From NCBI GenBank assembly GCA_934525675.1, contig CAKSZH010000002.1:186001-250000 (forward strand): a stretch of 64,000 bases of DNA, written 5' to 3'. This DNA comes from an uncultured Eubacteriales bacterium (GTDB lineage: Bacteria; Bacillota; Clostridia; Oscillospirales; CAG-272). The notes beneath the pieces were generated by a model, which did no database searches, was not told where the DNA came from, and worked only from the letters and a program-made list of their open reading frames with translations. Shown piece by piece: positions 7,195-15,429 of the stretch (the first letter of the stretch is position 1; each line of letters starts with the position of its first letter). A program made the position numbers and the translations under genes.

Positions 7195-8361
7195 ATGTTA
7201 GGAAATTTCACGTACTGCAACCCGACGAAACTGTATTTCGGGAAAGACGCACTTGACGGACTGAACAAAGAACTGCCGAAGTACGGCAAGAATATTCTTC
7301 TGGTATACGGCGGCGGGTCGATTAAAAAGAACGGCATTTACGACCGGATCGTCTCCATTCTGAAGGCGAACGGGAAAGAGGTATTTGAGGATGCGGGCGT
7401 TATGCCCAATCCGACGGTGGAAAAACTCAAAGAGGGTACGGAACGTGCGCGCGCCGCGAAGGCGGACCTGATCCTTGCCGTCGGCGGCGGGTCGGTCTGC
7501 GACTATTCCAAGGCGGTTTCCGTTTCGGTCCACTGCAAAGAGGATCCGTGGCAGAAATATTATATCCGTTTTGAAGAACCGGACTGCCCGATCGTTCCCG
7601 TCGCCTGTGTTCTGACGATGGTCGGTACCGGCAGTGAAATGAACGGCGGTGCCGTCATCACCAATCACAAGGAAAAACTCAAAATCGGGCACGTGTTCGG
7701 CGAAAATGTATTCCCGAAGTTATCGATCCTGAATCCCGAGTTCACCTTCACCGTCCCGCATTACCAGATGATTTCCGGTATTTACGACATTATGTCGCAT
7801 ATCCTGGAACAGTATTTTTCCGGTACCGACGATAACACGAGCGACTATGTTTTGGAAGGTCTGCTTCGTTCACTGATTCACAGCGCAAATATCGCCGCCG
7901 TGAATCCGACCGATTACGAGGCGCGTTCCAATATCATGTGGACGGCAACGTGGGCGCTCAACACCTTTGTTGCCAAGGGCAAATCCACCGACTGGATGGT
8001 GCACATGCTCGGACAGGCTGTCGCCGCGCACACCGATGCGACGCATGGTATGACGCTTGCCGCCGTTACAATGCCCTATTACCGCCACATCCTGCCCTAC
8101 GGAACGGCGAAATTTGCCCGTTACGGGACGGCGGTCTGGGGGGTAGACCCCAAGGGTAAAACCGAAGAAATGGTTGCCGCCGAAGGGCTTGACCGGATGG
8201 AAGCGTGGATGAAGGAGTTGGGACTTGTCATGCATCTCTCGGAACTCGGTGTAACGCCCGAAATGCTGGACGGAATTACCGAGAGCACGCTGGTCATGAA
8301 CGGCGGTTACAAGGTTCTCGACAAGGCGGAAATTAAAGTCATTCTCCGGGCAAGTCTCTGA
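7195..8361 (+). CDS. Iron-containing alcohol dehydrogenase (butanol dehydrogenase type)
   Basis: A 388-residue group III alcohol dehydrogenase, close to the YqhD/BdhA branch that reduces aldehydes with NADPH. Nucleotide loops are YGGGSIKKNG and AVGGGSVCDYSKA. The metal ligands lie in YDIMSHILEQYF and in the two histidines of WMVHMLGQ...AHTDATHG. AAGGAG before ATG 7195 sets the start; the frame open from 7069 overlaps the previous gene region and lacks a site. Last gene of the MerR operon, with a terminator 24 nt after it. Detoxification of reactive aldehydes is the likely role. Confidence 0.93.
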   Translation: MLGNFTYCNPTKLYFGKDALDGLNKELPKYGKNILLVYGGGSIKKNGIYDRIVSILKANGKEVFEDAGVMPNPTVEKLKEGTERARAAKADLILAVGGGSVCDYSKAVSVSVHCKEDPWQKYYIRFEEPDCPIVPVACVLTMVGTGSEMNGGAVITNHKEKLKIGHVFGENVFPKLSILNPEFTFTVPHYQMISGIYDIMSHILEQYFSGTDDNTSDYVLEGLLRSLIHSANIAAVNPTDYEARSNIMWTATWALNTFVAKGKSTDWMVHMLGQAVAAHTDATHGMTLAAVTMPYYRHILPYGTAKFARYGTAVWGVDPKGKTEEMVAAEGLDRMEAWMKELGLVMHLSELGVTPEMLDGITESTLVMNGGYKVLDKAEIKVILRASL

Positions 8362-8384
8362 TTCTGTTATCAAACAAAAAAGTA

Positions 8385-8412
8385 CAGAGACACGTTTGTC
8401 TCTGCGCTTTTA
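8385..8412 (+). terminator. Terminator of the MerR-controlled operon
   Basis: CAGAGACA pairs with TGTCTCTG across a 4-nt loop, then GCGCTTTTA. Confidence 0.75.
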
Positions 8413-8555
8413 CGATGACGATGAAACATCCGATCCCGGCATACCGAGGACATTGCATCCCCGTATCCGGCTGTCGTAACGCTGTACCGATTCTTGATAT
8501 TTCGGTTACGGCAACGGATTCCCGGTTTCAGGAGTGTGACGGTACAACCGGTTCT

Positions 8556-9275
8556 TTATCTTTGGATCAGCCCCATCTGCGCTTCCAGGAGCAATTTTCT
8601 TTCCTTCCAATCCGGCAGAAATCCGGAAAGTTGCCCGTAAAACTGCGCCGAATGATTCGGTTGCAGAAAATGCGTGAATTCGTGGTACACCACGTATTCA
8701 ATGCAGGCAAGCGGTGCGCCGATCAGTGCGTAATTGAAGGTCAGGATACCCCGTTTCGGCTGACAGCTTCCCCACCGGGATACCATCCTACGGAAACGTA
8801 TTTCCGGGAACCCGATTCCGTAGGAATTGAACCGAGGATACACCTCCCGGCAGATGGACAGAACGACCTCTTCACACCTGTTTTGAAGCCAGGTGGTCAG
8901 AACTCGTCTCTTTTTTTCAAGGTCGTCCGGGTTCGGAACGGAAAGCGTAATCACGGACCCGTCCGCAGTGACGTTTGCCTTCCCTTTTATGACTTTCAGA
9001 CGTAAAGGTTCACCGAGAACCGGGAAAGTCTCCCCGTCGATGTACTCTTTCGGCGGAGGCAGCGCGCGCCTTGCCGCTTCGTACCGGTCGATGGCGGAAA
9101 GGAGAAAATCCGCTTTGTCAGCAAGAAACCGTTCGACCTGTGCAAGTCCGACCCGGCGGTTGACGGAAACATGGACGCTTCCGTCCGCCCGGATACGCAG
9201 ATTCAGATTTTTGACCGGCTTCCGCTCCAGTTCGTAGGTGATTACCCTGCCCCTCAATAAAATCGTTCGGTTCAT
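8556..9275 (-). CDS. DUF45/YgjP-like zinc metallopeptidase family protein
   Basis: A 239-residue protein of the DUF45 (YgjP, M48-like) family. The C-terminal half has WGSCQPKRGILTFNYALI and then HEFTH (about 197-201) followed by a third ligand in PNHSAQFY, a complete HExxH...H zinc site. The N-terminal half is the family's beta-rich domain. The start is ATG 9275 after GGAGGAGG; an upstream extension is not supported. It is probably co-transcribed with the HAD gene, 25 nt upstream. The cellular substrate of this family is not firmly known. Confidence 0.88.
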   Translation of the reverse strand: MNRTILLRGRVITYELERKPVKNLNLRIRADGSVHVSVNRRVGLAQVERFLADKADFLLSAIDRYEAARRALPPPKEYIDGETFPVLGEPLRLKVIKGKANVTADGSVITLSVPNPDDLEKKRRVLTTWLQNRCEEVVLSICREVYPRFNSYGIGFPEIRFRRMVSRWGSCQPKRGILTFNYALIGAPLACIEYVVYHEFTHFLQPNHSAQFYGQLSGFLPDWKERKLLLEAQMGLIQR

Positions 9276-9300
9276 GGTTCCTCCTCCGGGCGTTTCCGCA

Positions 9301-10176
9301 TCAGCTATTTTTCGCGCCGTCGGTCTTTTCAATGGATTTTTTATGCTTGCTGTGCAGTCTGGTCAGTTTTTCGACGGTCGCCATTTTTTCGATGATCGTC
9401 CGGACGATGTTGTCCAGTTCCCCGTCCCGGCAGTAGTTTGCCTCGGTAATGAAATCGACGCGGTGTTCTTCCATCAGCTTTGCCGCAGTATCCTTTTTCC
9501 GCTTCTTGAACACGGCGATGGATTGTCCGTGGTTCACTTTCACAAGCTTCATACAGGGAACATCCGTCAACCCGTCGCCGATATAGATCATGTTGCGGAA
9601 CGGGATACGGCGATCCTCTTCTCTTACGTATTCGTTCAGTTTTCCGTCTTCGCATATATCCAGAACACCTTTGTTGATGCGGAACAGGAACTGGGTCTTG
9701 TTCGTATAGTTGACTGCCAGTTTCGGCCAGACGGCGACGCGATTTTCGTCGTACAGGAATTCGCAGGCATACACTTTTTTGAATTCACGGAAAACAGACG
9801 AACCTTCAATAATTTCGTGAAGCCCGGAGGAAATGACATAGTGCTCGACGATAACGCCGTTTTTCTTTCCGTACTCATTGATCCGGGAGAACCAGTCCTC
9901 CACGCCGGGGTAATATTCAATGTCTTTTCCGAGCGCGACAAACTGTTCTCTTGTGACAGGAACGCCCTTTTCCGATGCTTTTTTGAGCATCAGCCGCAGA
10001 TAGGCAAGGATCGGGTCCATCTGTTCCCGTTTCGCCATTCCGTTTGCTTCGGTCCAGAACTCTTCGGCACTCAGCCCGAGACTCGGAATGAACCCGTATT
10101 CCTGCATATCTTTTGTAGAGAGGGTTTTATCGAAGTCATACATAATGGCAATGATGGGACGTGTCGGTTTTGACAT
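9301..10176 (-). CDS. HAD-superfamily phosphatase (phosphoserine phosphatase-like)
   Basis: A 291-residue HAD hydrolase. Motif I is DFDKTL with nucleophile Asp near residue 14, motif II is ISSG, and motifs III/IV lie in MIYIGDGLTDVP. A helical cap follows motif I (about residues 20-90). This arrangement suits the phosphoserine-phosphatase-like subgroup, but the substrate cannot be told from sequence. AAAGGAG precedes ATG 10176. It leads a two-gene minus-strand unit with the DUF45 protein. Confidence 0.85.
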   Translation of the reverse strand: MSKPTRPIIAIMYDFDKTLSTKDMQEYGFIPSLGLSAEEFWTEANGMAKREQMDPILAYLRLMLKKASEKGVPVTREQFVALGKDIEYYPGVEDWFSRINEYGKKNGVIVEHYVISSGLHEIIEGSSVFREFKKVYACEFLYDENRVAVWPKLAVNYTNKTQFLFRINKGVLDICEDGKLNEYVREEDRRIPFRNMIYIGDGLTDVPCMKLVKVNHGQSIAVFKKRKKDTAAKLMEEHRVDFITEANYCRDGELDNIVRTIIEKMATVEKLTRLHSKHKKSIEKTDGAKNS

Positions 10177-10373
10177 GGGTGTCTCCTTTCGTCGTCGGGG
10201 AATGTCCGTGGATTTTTCGGCTTCGGGTTTCCTCAGAACATTGCTTTCTCGATACGTCCCGACGCGATAATCTTTATAACAATATCATATCACATTCGTT
10301 CATCATTTGCAATACACGGTGACCGTTCTGAGACGGTGCCCAGTGGTTTTATAAACAGAAAGGAGTTTTTCAA

Positions 10374-10892
10374 ATGGCAATTCTGATCGCGTATTACTCC
10401 CGTGCGAAAGAAAAATATTTCGACGGTGCATACCGTATGATCCCGGTCGGGAACACGAAAAAAGCCGCAAAAGCCATTGCTGAGCTGACGGGCGGAACAC
10501 TGTTCCGGATCGAGCAGAGCGAGCCGTATTCCGTCAGCTATCAGACCCGAATCGCCGAGGCGAAAAAGGACTTACAGAATCACGCAAGACCGGCGCTTGT
10601 CACAATGCCGGAGAACCTTGACGATTACGGGGAAATCTACCTCGGCTATCCGAACTATTGGTGTACCATGCCGATGGCGGTCTATACTTTTCTCGAACAT
10701 TTTGATTTAACGGGCAAGACCATTCATCCGTTCTGTACACATGAAGGGAGCGGAATTTCGGGAACGTCCGGACGAATCCGGAATACCTGCGACGGCGCCG
10801 CGGCCTCGGACGGATTTGCCATTCCGGGCACTGCCGCGGAGAAGGATCGTGTAGCTGCCGAAAAACAAGTTCTGGATTGGCTGGAGCAGTAA
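10374..10892 (+). CDS. Flavodoxin-family protein
   Basis: A 172-residue flavodoxin-like protein (Flavodoxin_4 type). The FMN phosphate loop is near YYSRAKEKYFDGAY. The ring-binding loops are GYPNYWCTMPMA and THEGSGISGTSGRI. GAAAGGAG is 9 nt before ATG 10374. It stands alone and converges on a broken GNAT gene, with 12 nt between their ends and no clear terminator. It is distinct from the flavodoxin at 4336 (longer insert after the first strand). Confidence 0.88.
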   Translation: MAILIAYYSRAKEKYFDGAYRMIPVGNTKKAAKAIAELTGGTLFRIEQSEPYSVSYQTRIAEAKKDLQNHARPALVTMPENLDDYGEIYLGYPNYWCTMPMAVYTFLEHFDLTGKTIHPFCTHEGSGISGTSGRIRNTCDGAAASDGFAIPGTAAEKDRVAAEKQVLDWLEQ

Positions 10893-10904
10893 AAAACGGA
10901 TTCA

Positions 10905-11393
10905 TCAGACCTTTTCATATGCAATCCTCGGTGTGCCGTCTTCTCTGATATAGACAATCCCTCATTTTGTGAAACCGTTCCGTTCGATCGGTTTCTGAAT
11001 AATCAGGTTGTCCCGGTGGGTGTCGATTCTCAGGTGGCTGATTTTGTGTTCACAGAAAGTGAGAATATCGGCAAATACACCGGTGAGTCTGCCATCGCTT
11101 GCGACCCGGTGTATAGTTCCGTATTCGGTGTCGGACAGCCAGGCACCGTTATCGATTTTTTCGTAATTCGGTTCCTTCCCGATCGCAAGAACAAAAGCGG
11201 CGGATGGAATACCGCCCGCATTCAATACGTACAGGTTCCCTTCGGAAAGATCCCGATGAAGCAATTTTTCTCCCGGATAACCGGAACCCCGTTGATTTTG
11301 GTTTCCGTTTTTCCTCATAAAATCCCTTACGATATTATAAATTCCGAGCAATTCCGACAGGTCGGACGGTCTCGCTTTTTCTATCGTGCTCAT
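10905..11393 (-). pseudogene. GNAT acetyltransferase with in-frame UGA
   Basis: The first 143 codons (to TGA at 10962-10964) encode most of a GNAT acetyltransferase: EKARPSDLSELLGIYN at the start and HLRIDTHRDN plus the helix QKPIERNGFTK near the end. After the stop the same frame continues to 10905 with GIVYIREDGTPRIAYEKV, exactly how these proteins end. The family usually has Cys after FTK, so TGT/TGC has become TGA. The last two strands would be lost. UGA is an ordinary stop elsewhere in the window, so a nonsense mutation is the simplest reading. Confidence 0.8.
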
Positions 11394-11620
11394 GTTTTGG
11401 ATTCCTTTTCATAGCGGGATTTCAGCCCCTCGTACACATCGGTCAGGGCACGGCTGGTGGATTGCAGGATTGACGTAAACCGTTTGCGACAGATATGATC
11501 CCTTTCCGGACATCCGTCGGGTCATACTGTTGAAATGACCAAACTCCGGTCGGGATGATATACCGAGCCGTTCGCCGTCCACACGCCCGAAGACCGCTTA
11601 CGTACATCGGCAATGGATAA
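11390..11620 (-). pseudogene. Remnant of a gene upstream of the GNAT gene
   Basis: The frame ending in TGA at 11390-11392 overlaps the GNAT ATG as ATGA, the usual coupled arrangement. It reads back through RFTSILQSTSRALTDVYEG and a Cys pair, meets a TGA at 11522-11524, then continues as GVWTANGSVYHPDRSL before another stop. No start codon is found. It may be the C-terminus of a decayed gene that once preceded the acetyltransferase; the family was not recognised. Confidence 0.35.
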
Positions 11621-11654
11621 GGCTTATATTATATTTTACGCCGCGGAAGAACGG

Positions 11655-11713
11655 CTGTCAGGTATGCGTCGTCCTGACAGAAAGAACCCCCGGAGCCGAT
11701 CGGCTACGGGGGT
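11655..11713 (-). terminator. Two adjacent hairpins downstream of the sigma gene
   Basis: CTGTCAGG/CCTGACAG (11655-11680) and CCCCCG-AGCCG-AT-CGGCT-CGGGGG (11687-11712) are perfect stems. On the minus strand the GC-rich one is followed by TTCTTTC, so it can end transcripts from the sigma gene at 12135. The stretch 11714-12134 between them shows no convincing gene. Confidence 0.5.
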
Positions 11714-12134
11714 AATTGGGAAGATTTACGGGTTGGGAGAGAGAATGAACCCGTATAAAGTTCTGGGAATCTATCTAAAAAACCACGGTCGGTTTTTTAT
11801 ACAAATGAAATTTGAAACCCTGGCGGGGATCGTTTGTGCACACACGATGCACATGAAATCGCCACGGTCAATCGCCCGGCGTTAACAGGCGGTACAATAA
11901 TTATAACAGCTGAAAAGATAAAAAGTAACAGGTTGCGATAAAATTTTCGCAGAACCGGCATTTTCGGCAATGATCCGACGTTTAAGTGCTTGCAGGACAC
12001 CCGTCACCACAGCCTTCCGTCAACGTTCCGGATATTGCCGCGGACTGTAAGAGAACTCGCAAATCCGCGCAATGAACGTGGTGGCAGTTAATGCGAGAAT
12101 CCAATGGGACTTAACGACTGCTTGCCGGTCTTCT

Positions 12135-12722
12135 CTATCGGTACACGGATTTTAAGTCTTCACCGCCGAGCTTCATGATTTGCCTTTTGGCGCGGACAAA
12201 CCGGTTCCTCGCAAGTTCTTCCGAAACGTGGAGAGTCCGTGCAATCTCGCTGTACGACATCCTTCCATAGCACTTCAGTATCACAATATCCCTGTATTCC
12301 GGTTTGAGTCGGTCAATAATCCGGCGCACCTCCTGACAATTTTCCTCGCTGATAATCTGATCGTCAACGCTTGGCGCGGTATCCGGAATATCCAGTTCTT
12401 CGTTTTCCCCATCGTCATTCCGGACAGTGAGCGGTACCGTATTTCTGCGGCGATTCTTGTGATAAAGATTGATTGCCGCATTACGGCAATAAATCACGAG
12501 CAGCTTTTTGCGACCTGCTTCATCCGCCTCGCGGAACATATCTATATGATCGATGACCTGCATGAAGGTATCCTGAACGCAGTCCTCCGCGTCAAAATGA
12601 TGGTGGAGAATCTGGTAGGCAACCATATACAGCTTTTCGGAATAGGCATTGTATAATTCCTCCACGAAACGTTTGTCCGTATCTTCACCGACCGCCTTGA
12701 CAAGCAGTAAAATTGATCCCAC
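12135..12722 (-). CDS. ECF-type RNA polymerase sigma factor
   Basis: A 195-residue ECF sigma factor. Region 2 is seen as AYSEKLYMVAYQILHHHFDA and DCVQDTFMQVIDHI. Region 4 carries the HTH (YRDIVILKCYGRMSYSEIAR, then LHVSEELARNRFVRAKRQ). The start is GTG 12722. The promoter at 12736-12764 puts transcription initiation only some 7 nt before this GTG, so translation may be nearly leaderless. Many clostridial relatives are followed by an anti-sigma gene; none is seen here, only about 420 nt without a clear gene and then a terminator. Confidence 0.9.
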   Translation of the reverse strand: MGSILLLVKAVGEDTDKRFVEELYNAYSEKLYMVAYQILHHHFDAEDCVQDTFMQVIDHIDMFREADEAGRKKLLVIYCRNAAINLYHKNRRRNTVPLTVRNDDGENEELDIPDTAPSVDDQIISEENCQEVRRIIDRLKPEYRDIVILKCYGRMSYSEIARTLHVSEELARNRFVRAKRQIMKLGGEDLKSVYR

Positions 12723-12735
12723 CCCCCACAGTTAC

Positions 12736-12764
12736 ATTATAGTGTTTTTTGCACTGAAAGTCAA
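12736..12764 (-). promoter_or_regulatory. Sigma-A promoter of the ECF sigma gene
   Basis: On the minus strand TTGACT (12764-12759) and TATAAT (12741-12736) are 17 bp apart. The very short leader before the GTG start is unusual. Confidence 0.85.
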
Positions 12765-12931
12765 CTTTTTCCGCAAAATTTTGAAGCAAATGTTACAATG
12801 TTTTTGATAATGCGGCTCGTTTTTTGTCGAAATAAGCAAAAAGCGAGCGAGATCGGATACAGAGACGTAACGGGTGGGAGAATGTAACCGTTTACAGATC
12901 CGGGCGACACATCTTTATTTTCAAAAAACAC

Positions 12932-12975
12932 AACAGCGGCACAGCCTCCCCCTCCGGGGAGACTGTGCCGCTGTT
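12932..12975 (-). terminator. Terminator of the VOC/ABC operon
   Basis: AACAGCGGCACAG and CTGTGCCGCTGTT enclose a second paired block CCTCCCC/GGGGAG. On the minus strand the stem is followed by TGTTTTTTG. It ends the 13-kb operon that starts near 26.0 kb. Confidence 0.92.
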
Positions 12976-12994
12976 TATATATTCGTTCTTTTAT

Positions 12995-13675
12995 TCAGTT
13001 ACGGAAGGAGATGTTCTGGCTCTCCGGCTCGTCCCAGGTAACGGTCGAGGGGGTTTCCCAGATATACATCGCATTGCCTTCGCCGTCTTCGATCACGGCG
13101 TAGTCGTTGCCTTCCACGGTGAAGCGGGTCTTGAGGACCTTGCCGCCGAACTCGGTGACCTTCTTGAGGGTGTCTTCAATGTTGTCCACCTCAACGACAA
13201 AGCGGGGATCTGCGCCGGTCTCGTCGTCGCTTCTTGCACGGAGATAGCCGTAACCGAAGGACGGGAACTTCGGCTCCCAGTTTGCGTTGCCGGGGCCGGT
13301 TGCGCAGAAAATCAGCGGATGGGTGGGATCCGAATGCTCGGTATCGTACATATCCCAATCCATGACGTCCTTGTAGAACGCACGGGTCATCTCCAGCTTG
13401 TCATCGTCGTAAGGCAGAACGAATCTTCTGACACGTCCGTGTCTGGTGTGAGCCGGGAACTGCTTGGGATGATGATAGGAAATATTCATCTTATCCCAGT
13501 TCGGATCGGGCTTCGGGAAATCGACATGAATTCTTCTCTTCTCGATGCTTCCGTTCCAGGGCTCAACCAGGTAATTCTCCTTCGGGGAGTTACAGGACGG
13601 GCAAAGCTCCGGTACCTGATCCTCCTCTACCGCAAAGGGGAAACCGCATACATAACAAGTATAAATCTTTTTCAT
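12995..13675 (-). CDS. VOC-fold protein with N-terminal rubredoxin-like knuckle
   Basis: A 226-residue protein, last gene of the operon. Residues 1-40 form a metal knuckle with Cys 7, 10, 25 and 28 (CYVCG...CPSCN), as in rubredoxin-like domains. A VOC (glyoxalase/bleomycin-resistance) domain follows, with VVEVDNIEDTLKKVTEFGGK and DGEGNAMYIWETPS. The Glu expected after DxxGN is Tyr, so the usual metal site is not conserved. ATG 13675 has GGAGGATC upstream. It is a close homologue of the protein at 24147, the same length and with the same Cys positions, placed at the other end of the operon. Function unknown. Confidence 0.85.
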   Translation of the reverse strand: MKKIYTCYVCGFPFAVEEDQVPELCPSCNSPKENYLVEPWNGSIEKRRIHVDFPKPDPNWDKMNISYHHPKQFPAHTRHGRVRRFVLPYDDDKLEMTRAFYKDVMDWDMYDTEHSDPTHPLIFCATGPGNANWEPKFPSFGYGYLRARSDDETGADPRFVVEVDNIEDTLKKVTEFGGKVLKTRFTVEGNDYAVIEDGEGNAMYIWETPSTVTWDEPESQNISFRN

Positions 13676-13689
13676 TTCTGTGATCCTCC

Positions 13690-14217
13690 TCAATCTTTAT
13701 CGTAGCCTGCCTCAGGCTCTTCCCAAGTACGGGAAGGCGGGCATTTCCACAGTTTGAACTCGTTTCCGGACGGGTCCTTGACGAAAGCCTGGCAAGCCCA
13801 GCCTTCAGTTTCGACCGGAAGCTCTCCGACGACACTGCCGCCGTATCTGACCATTTCTCCGACCGTTTCGCTGACGGGGCGGTCCATATGAATCTCTGCC
13901 ATAGGTATCGGCTTCGGGAGGTCGCCCTCCACGTAGCTTGCCATGCAGTTCATGTGACCGGGGTTCAGACCTTCCCAGGTCTCATAGCTCGGACCGGTAG
14001 CGATCAGGAGAGAGGGAGTAGCACTTCCCTTCTTCATACCGCCTGCGGCTTCGGGGAGCTCGAACATATCCCAACCGAACACATTGACGTAGAAGTTCTG
14101 GAAGCGCTTGAAATCCTTGTAGGAAAGGAGCAGGAAGCGCGGTCTGCCATGCAGATCCTTGTTCGGATACTTCTTCGGCGCACGGTAGGGGTAAACATTG
14201 GTTTTTTCTTCAGCCAT
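13690..14217 (-). CDS. VOC-family protein
   Basis: A 175-residue VOC-fold protein. It shares with its operon paralogs an LHGRPR start, YKDFKRFQNFYVNVFGWDMF, ATGPSYETWEGLNPGHMN and a fixed C-terminus CPPSRTWEEPE-GYD. The residues that bind metal in glyoxalase and dioxygenase members are replaced (Phe for the first-strand His, Lys in DPSGNEFKLW for Glu). AAAGGA precedes ATG 14217; the ORF can be read 9 nt longer. It lies 14 nt ahead of the last, rubredoxin-VOC gene. Activity unknown: an isomerase, a lyase or a ligand-binding protein are all possible. Confidence 0.85.
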   Translation of the reverse strand: MAEEKTNVYPYRAPKKYPNKDLHGRPRFLLLSYKDFKRFQNFYVNVFGWDMFELPEAAGGMKKGSATPSLLIATGPSYETWEGLNPGHMNCMASYVEGDLPKPIPMAEIHMDRPVSETVGEMVRYGGSVVGELPVETEGWACQAFVKDPSGNEFKLWKCPPSRTWEEPEAGYDKD

Positions 14218-14262
14218 TTTGATCATTCCTTTCGAAAATTGATTACTGTTCCGGAACAGATG

Positions 14263-14790
14263 TCAGTCCTTGTCGTACCCGGCTTCGGGCTCTTCCCAGG
14301 TACGGGAACTCGGGCACTTCCAGAGCGGGATGACGTTTCCGGACGGGTCCATCGCAACCAGGGTACTGCTCCAGCCGTCCTTTTCCTCGGGAACCTCACC
14401 CACAATACTTCCGCCGTGATCGATGATCTCCTGTGCGGTGACTTTGAGTGGGCGGTCCATATGGCATTCCGCCATGAATACCGCGGTGCCGGGGGTTGGA
14501 TCGTAATGTGCTCCCATGTTCATGTGACCGGGATTGAGTCCCTCCCACGTTTCATAGCTGGGGCCGGTCGCAATGAGAAGCGATGGTTTCTCGCTTCCCT
14601 TTTTGACGCCGCCTGCGGCTTCGGGGAGTTCAAACATATCCCAACCGAATACATTCACATAAAAATTCTGGAAGCGATGAAAATCCTGATAACAAAGCTG
14701 ACCGAAACGCATTCTTCCATGCAGACTTTTCTTCGGATATTTCTTGGGAGCACGGTACGGATACGTATCAGTTTTCTTGATTTCGTCCAT
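14263..14790 (-). CDS. VOC-family protein
   Basis: A 175-residue member of the same VOC group, with FHRFQNFYVNVFGWDMFE, EAAGGVKKGSEKPSLLIATG and the terminal CPSSRTWEEPEAGYDKD. Distinctive points are GQLCYQDF in the first strand and Pro at the Glu site (DPSGNVIPLW). AAGGAGG lies upstream of ATG 14790. It is one of four VOC genes in tandem (13690-15957) behind the GH1 gene; each has its own ribosome binding site, so similar amounts may be made. Confidence 0.85.
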   Translation of the reverse strand: MDEIKKTDTYPYRAPKKYPKKSLHGRMRFGQLCYQDFHRFQNFYVNVFGWDMFELPEAAGGVKKGSEKPSLLIATGPSYETWEGLNPGHMNMGAHYDPTPGTAVFMAECHMDRPLKVTAQEIIDHGGSIVGEVPEEKDGWSSTLVAMDPSGNVIPLWKCPSSRTWEEPEAGYDKD

Positions 14791-14835
14791 TTCGGGAATC
14801 CTCCTTTCGCAGAGATATTTGTGTGCGGAGCCGGG

Positions 14836-15369
14836 TCAGTCCCGATCGTAGCCGCACTCGGGTTCTTCCCATGTCCTGGAAGGCGGACATTTCCAGAGAT
14901 AAAGCGTGTTTCCGGACGGATCCTTCACAAACGCCTGACTTGCCCAACCTTCGGTCTCCTCCGGCAATTCGCCGTCATAGGAGCCGCCTGCAGCAGTCAT
15001 TTCCCGGATTGTTTCGGCAAGCGGGCGGTCCATGTGCACTTCGGTGAAAAGAGTCGGCGTTGCGACCTTGTCATCCGTCGCATGAGACACCATGCAGTTC
15101 ATGTGACCGGGATTGAGTCCTTCCCATGTTTCATAACTCGGGCCCGTCGCGGCAACAAGCGTCGGGAATTCGCTTCCCTTCTTGGCACCTCCGGCAGTCT
15201 CCGGCAATTCAAACATATCCCAACCGAACACATTGACATAGAAATTCTGGAACCGCTTGAAATCCTTGTACTGGATCATCACGACACGCGGACGTCCGTG
15301 CAGATCTTTCTTGGGGTATTTTTTCGGGGGGCGATAGGGGTAGGTATTGGTTTTTCTTTCTTCTGCCAT
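14836..15369 (-). CDS. VOC-family protein
   Basis: A 177-residue VOC-fold paralog: YKDFKRFQNFYVNVFGWDMF, TGPSYETWEGLNPGHMN and CPPSRTWEEPE-GYDRD. The Glu site is Tyr (DPSGNTLYLW). It is closest to the protein at 13690 (same PPSRTW tail and the segment EETEGWASQAFVKDPSGN almost identical), which suggests recent duplication. AAAGGAGG precedes ATG 15369; the frame can extend 21 nt upstream without a better site. Confidence 0.85.
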   Translation of the reverse strand: MAEERKTNTYPYRPPKKYPKKDLHGRPRVVMIQYKDFKRFQNFYVNVFGWDMFELPETAGGAKKGSEFPTLVAATGPSYETWEGLNPGHMNCMVSHATDDKVATPTLFTEVHMDRPLAETIREMTAAGGSYDGELPEETEGWASQAFVKDPSGNTLYLWKCPPSRTWEEPECGYDRD

Positions 15370-15429
15370 TTTGTTATCCTCCTTTCTCAAAAGTAACCGG
15401 AATCAATTCACCGGAATGAGCACCGGGGA

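Noticed and set aside
10962..10964. Selenocysteine or other recoding of the UGA in the GNAT gene
   Set aside because: UGA ends many normal genes here, no stem-loop like a selenocysteine insertion element was seen directly behind it, and a simple nonsense change explains it.
11797..12000. 67-codon minus-strand frame with one hydrophobic stretch behind the sigma gene
   Set aside because: No ribosome binding site and no anti-sigma features; treated as non-coding.
13888..15396. Open frame of 502 codons on the plus strand
   Set aside because: Mirror of the tandem VOC genes; its internal repeats are only the complement of the VOC paralogs.
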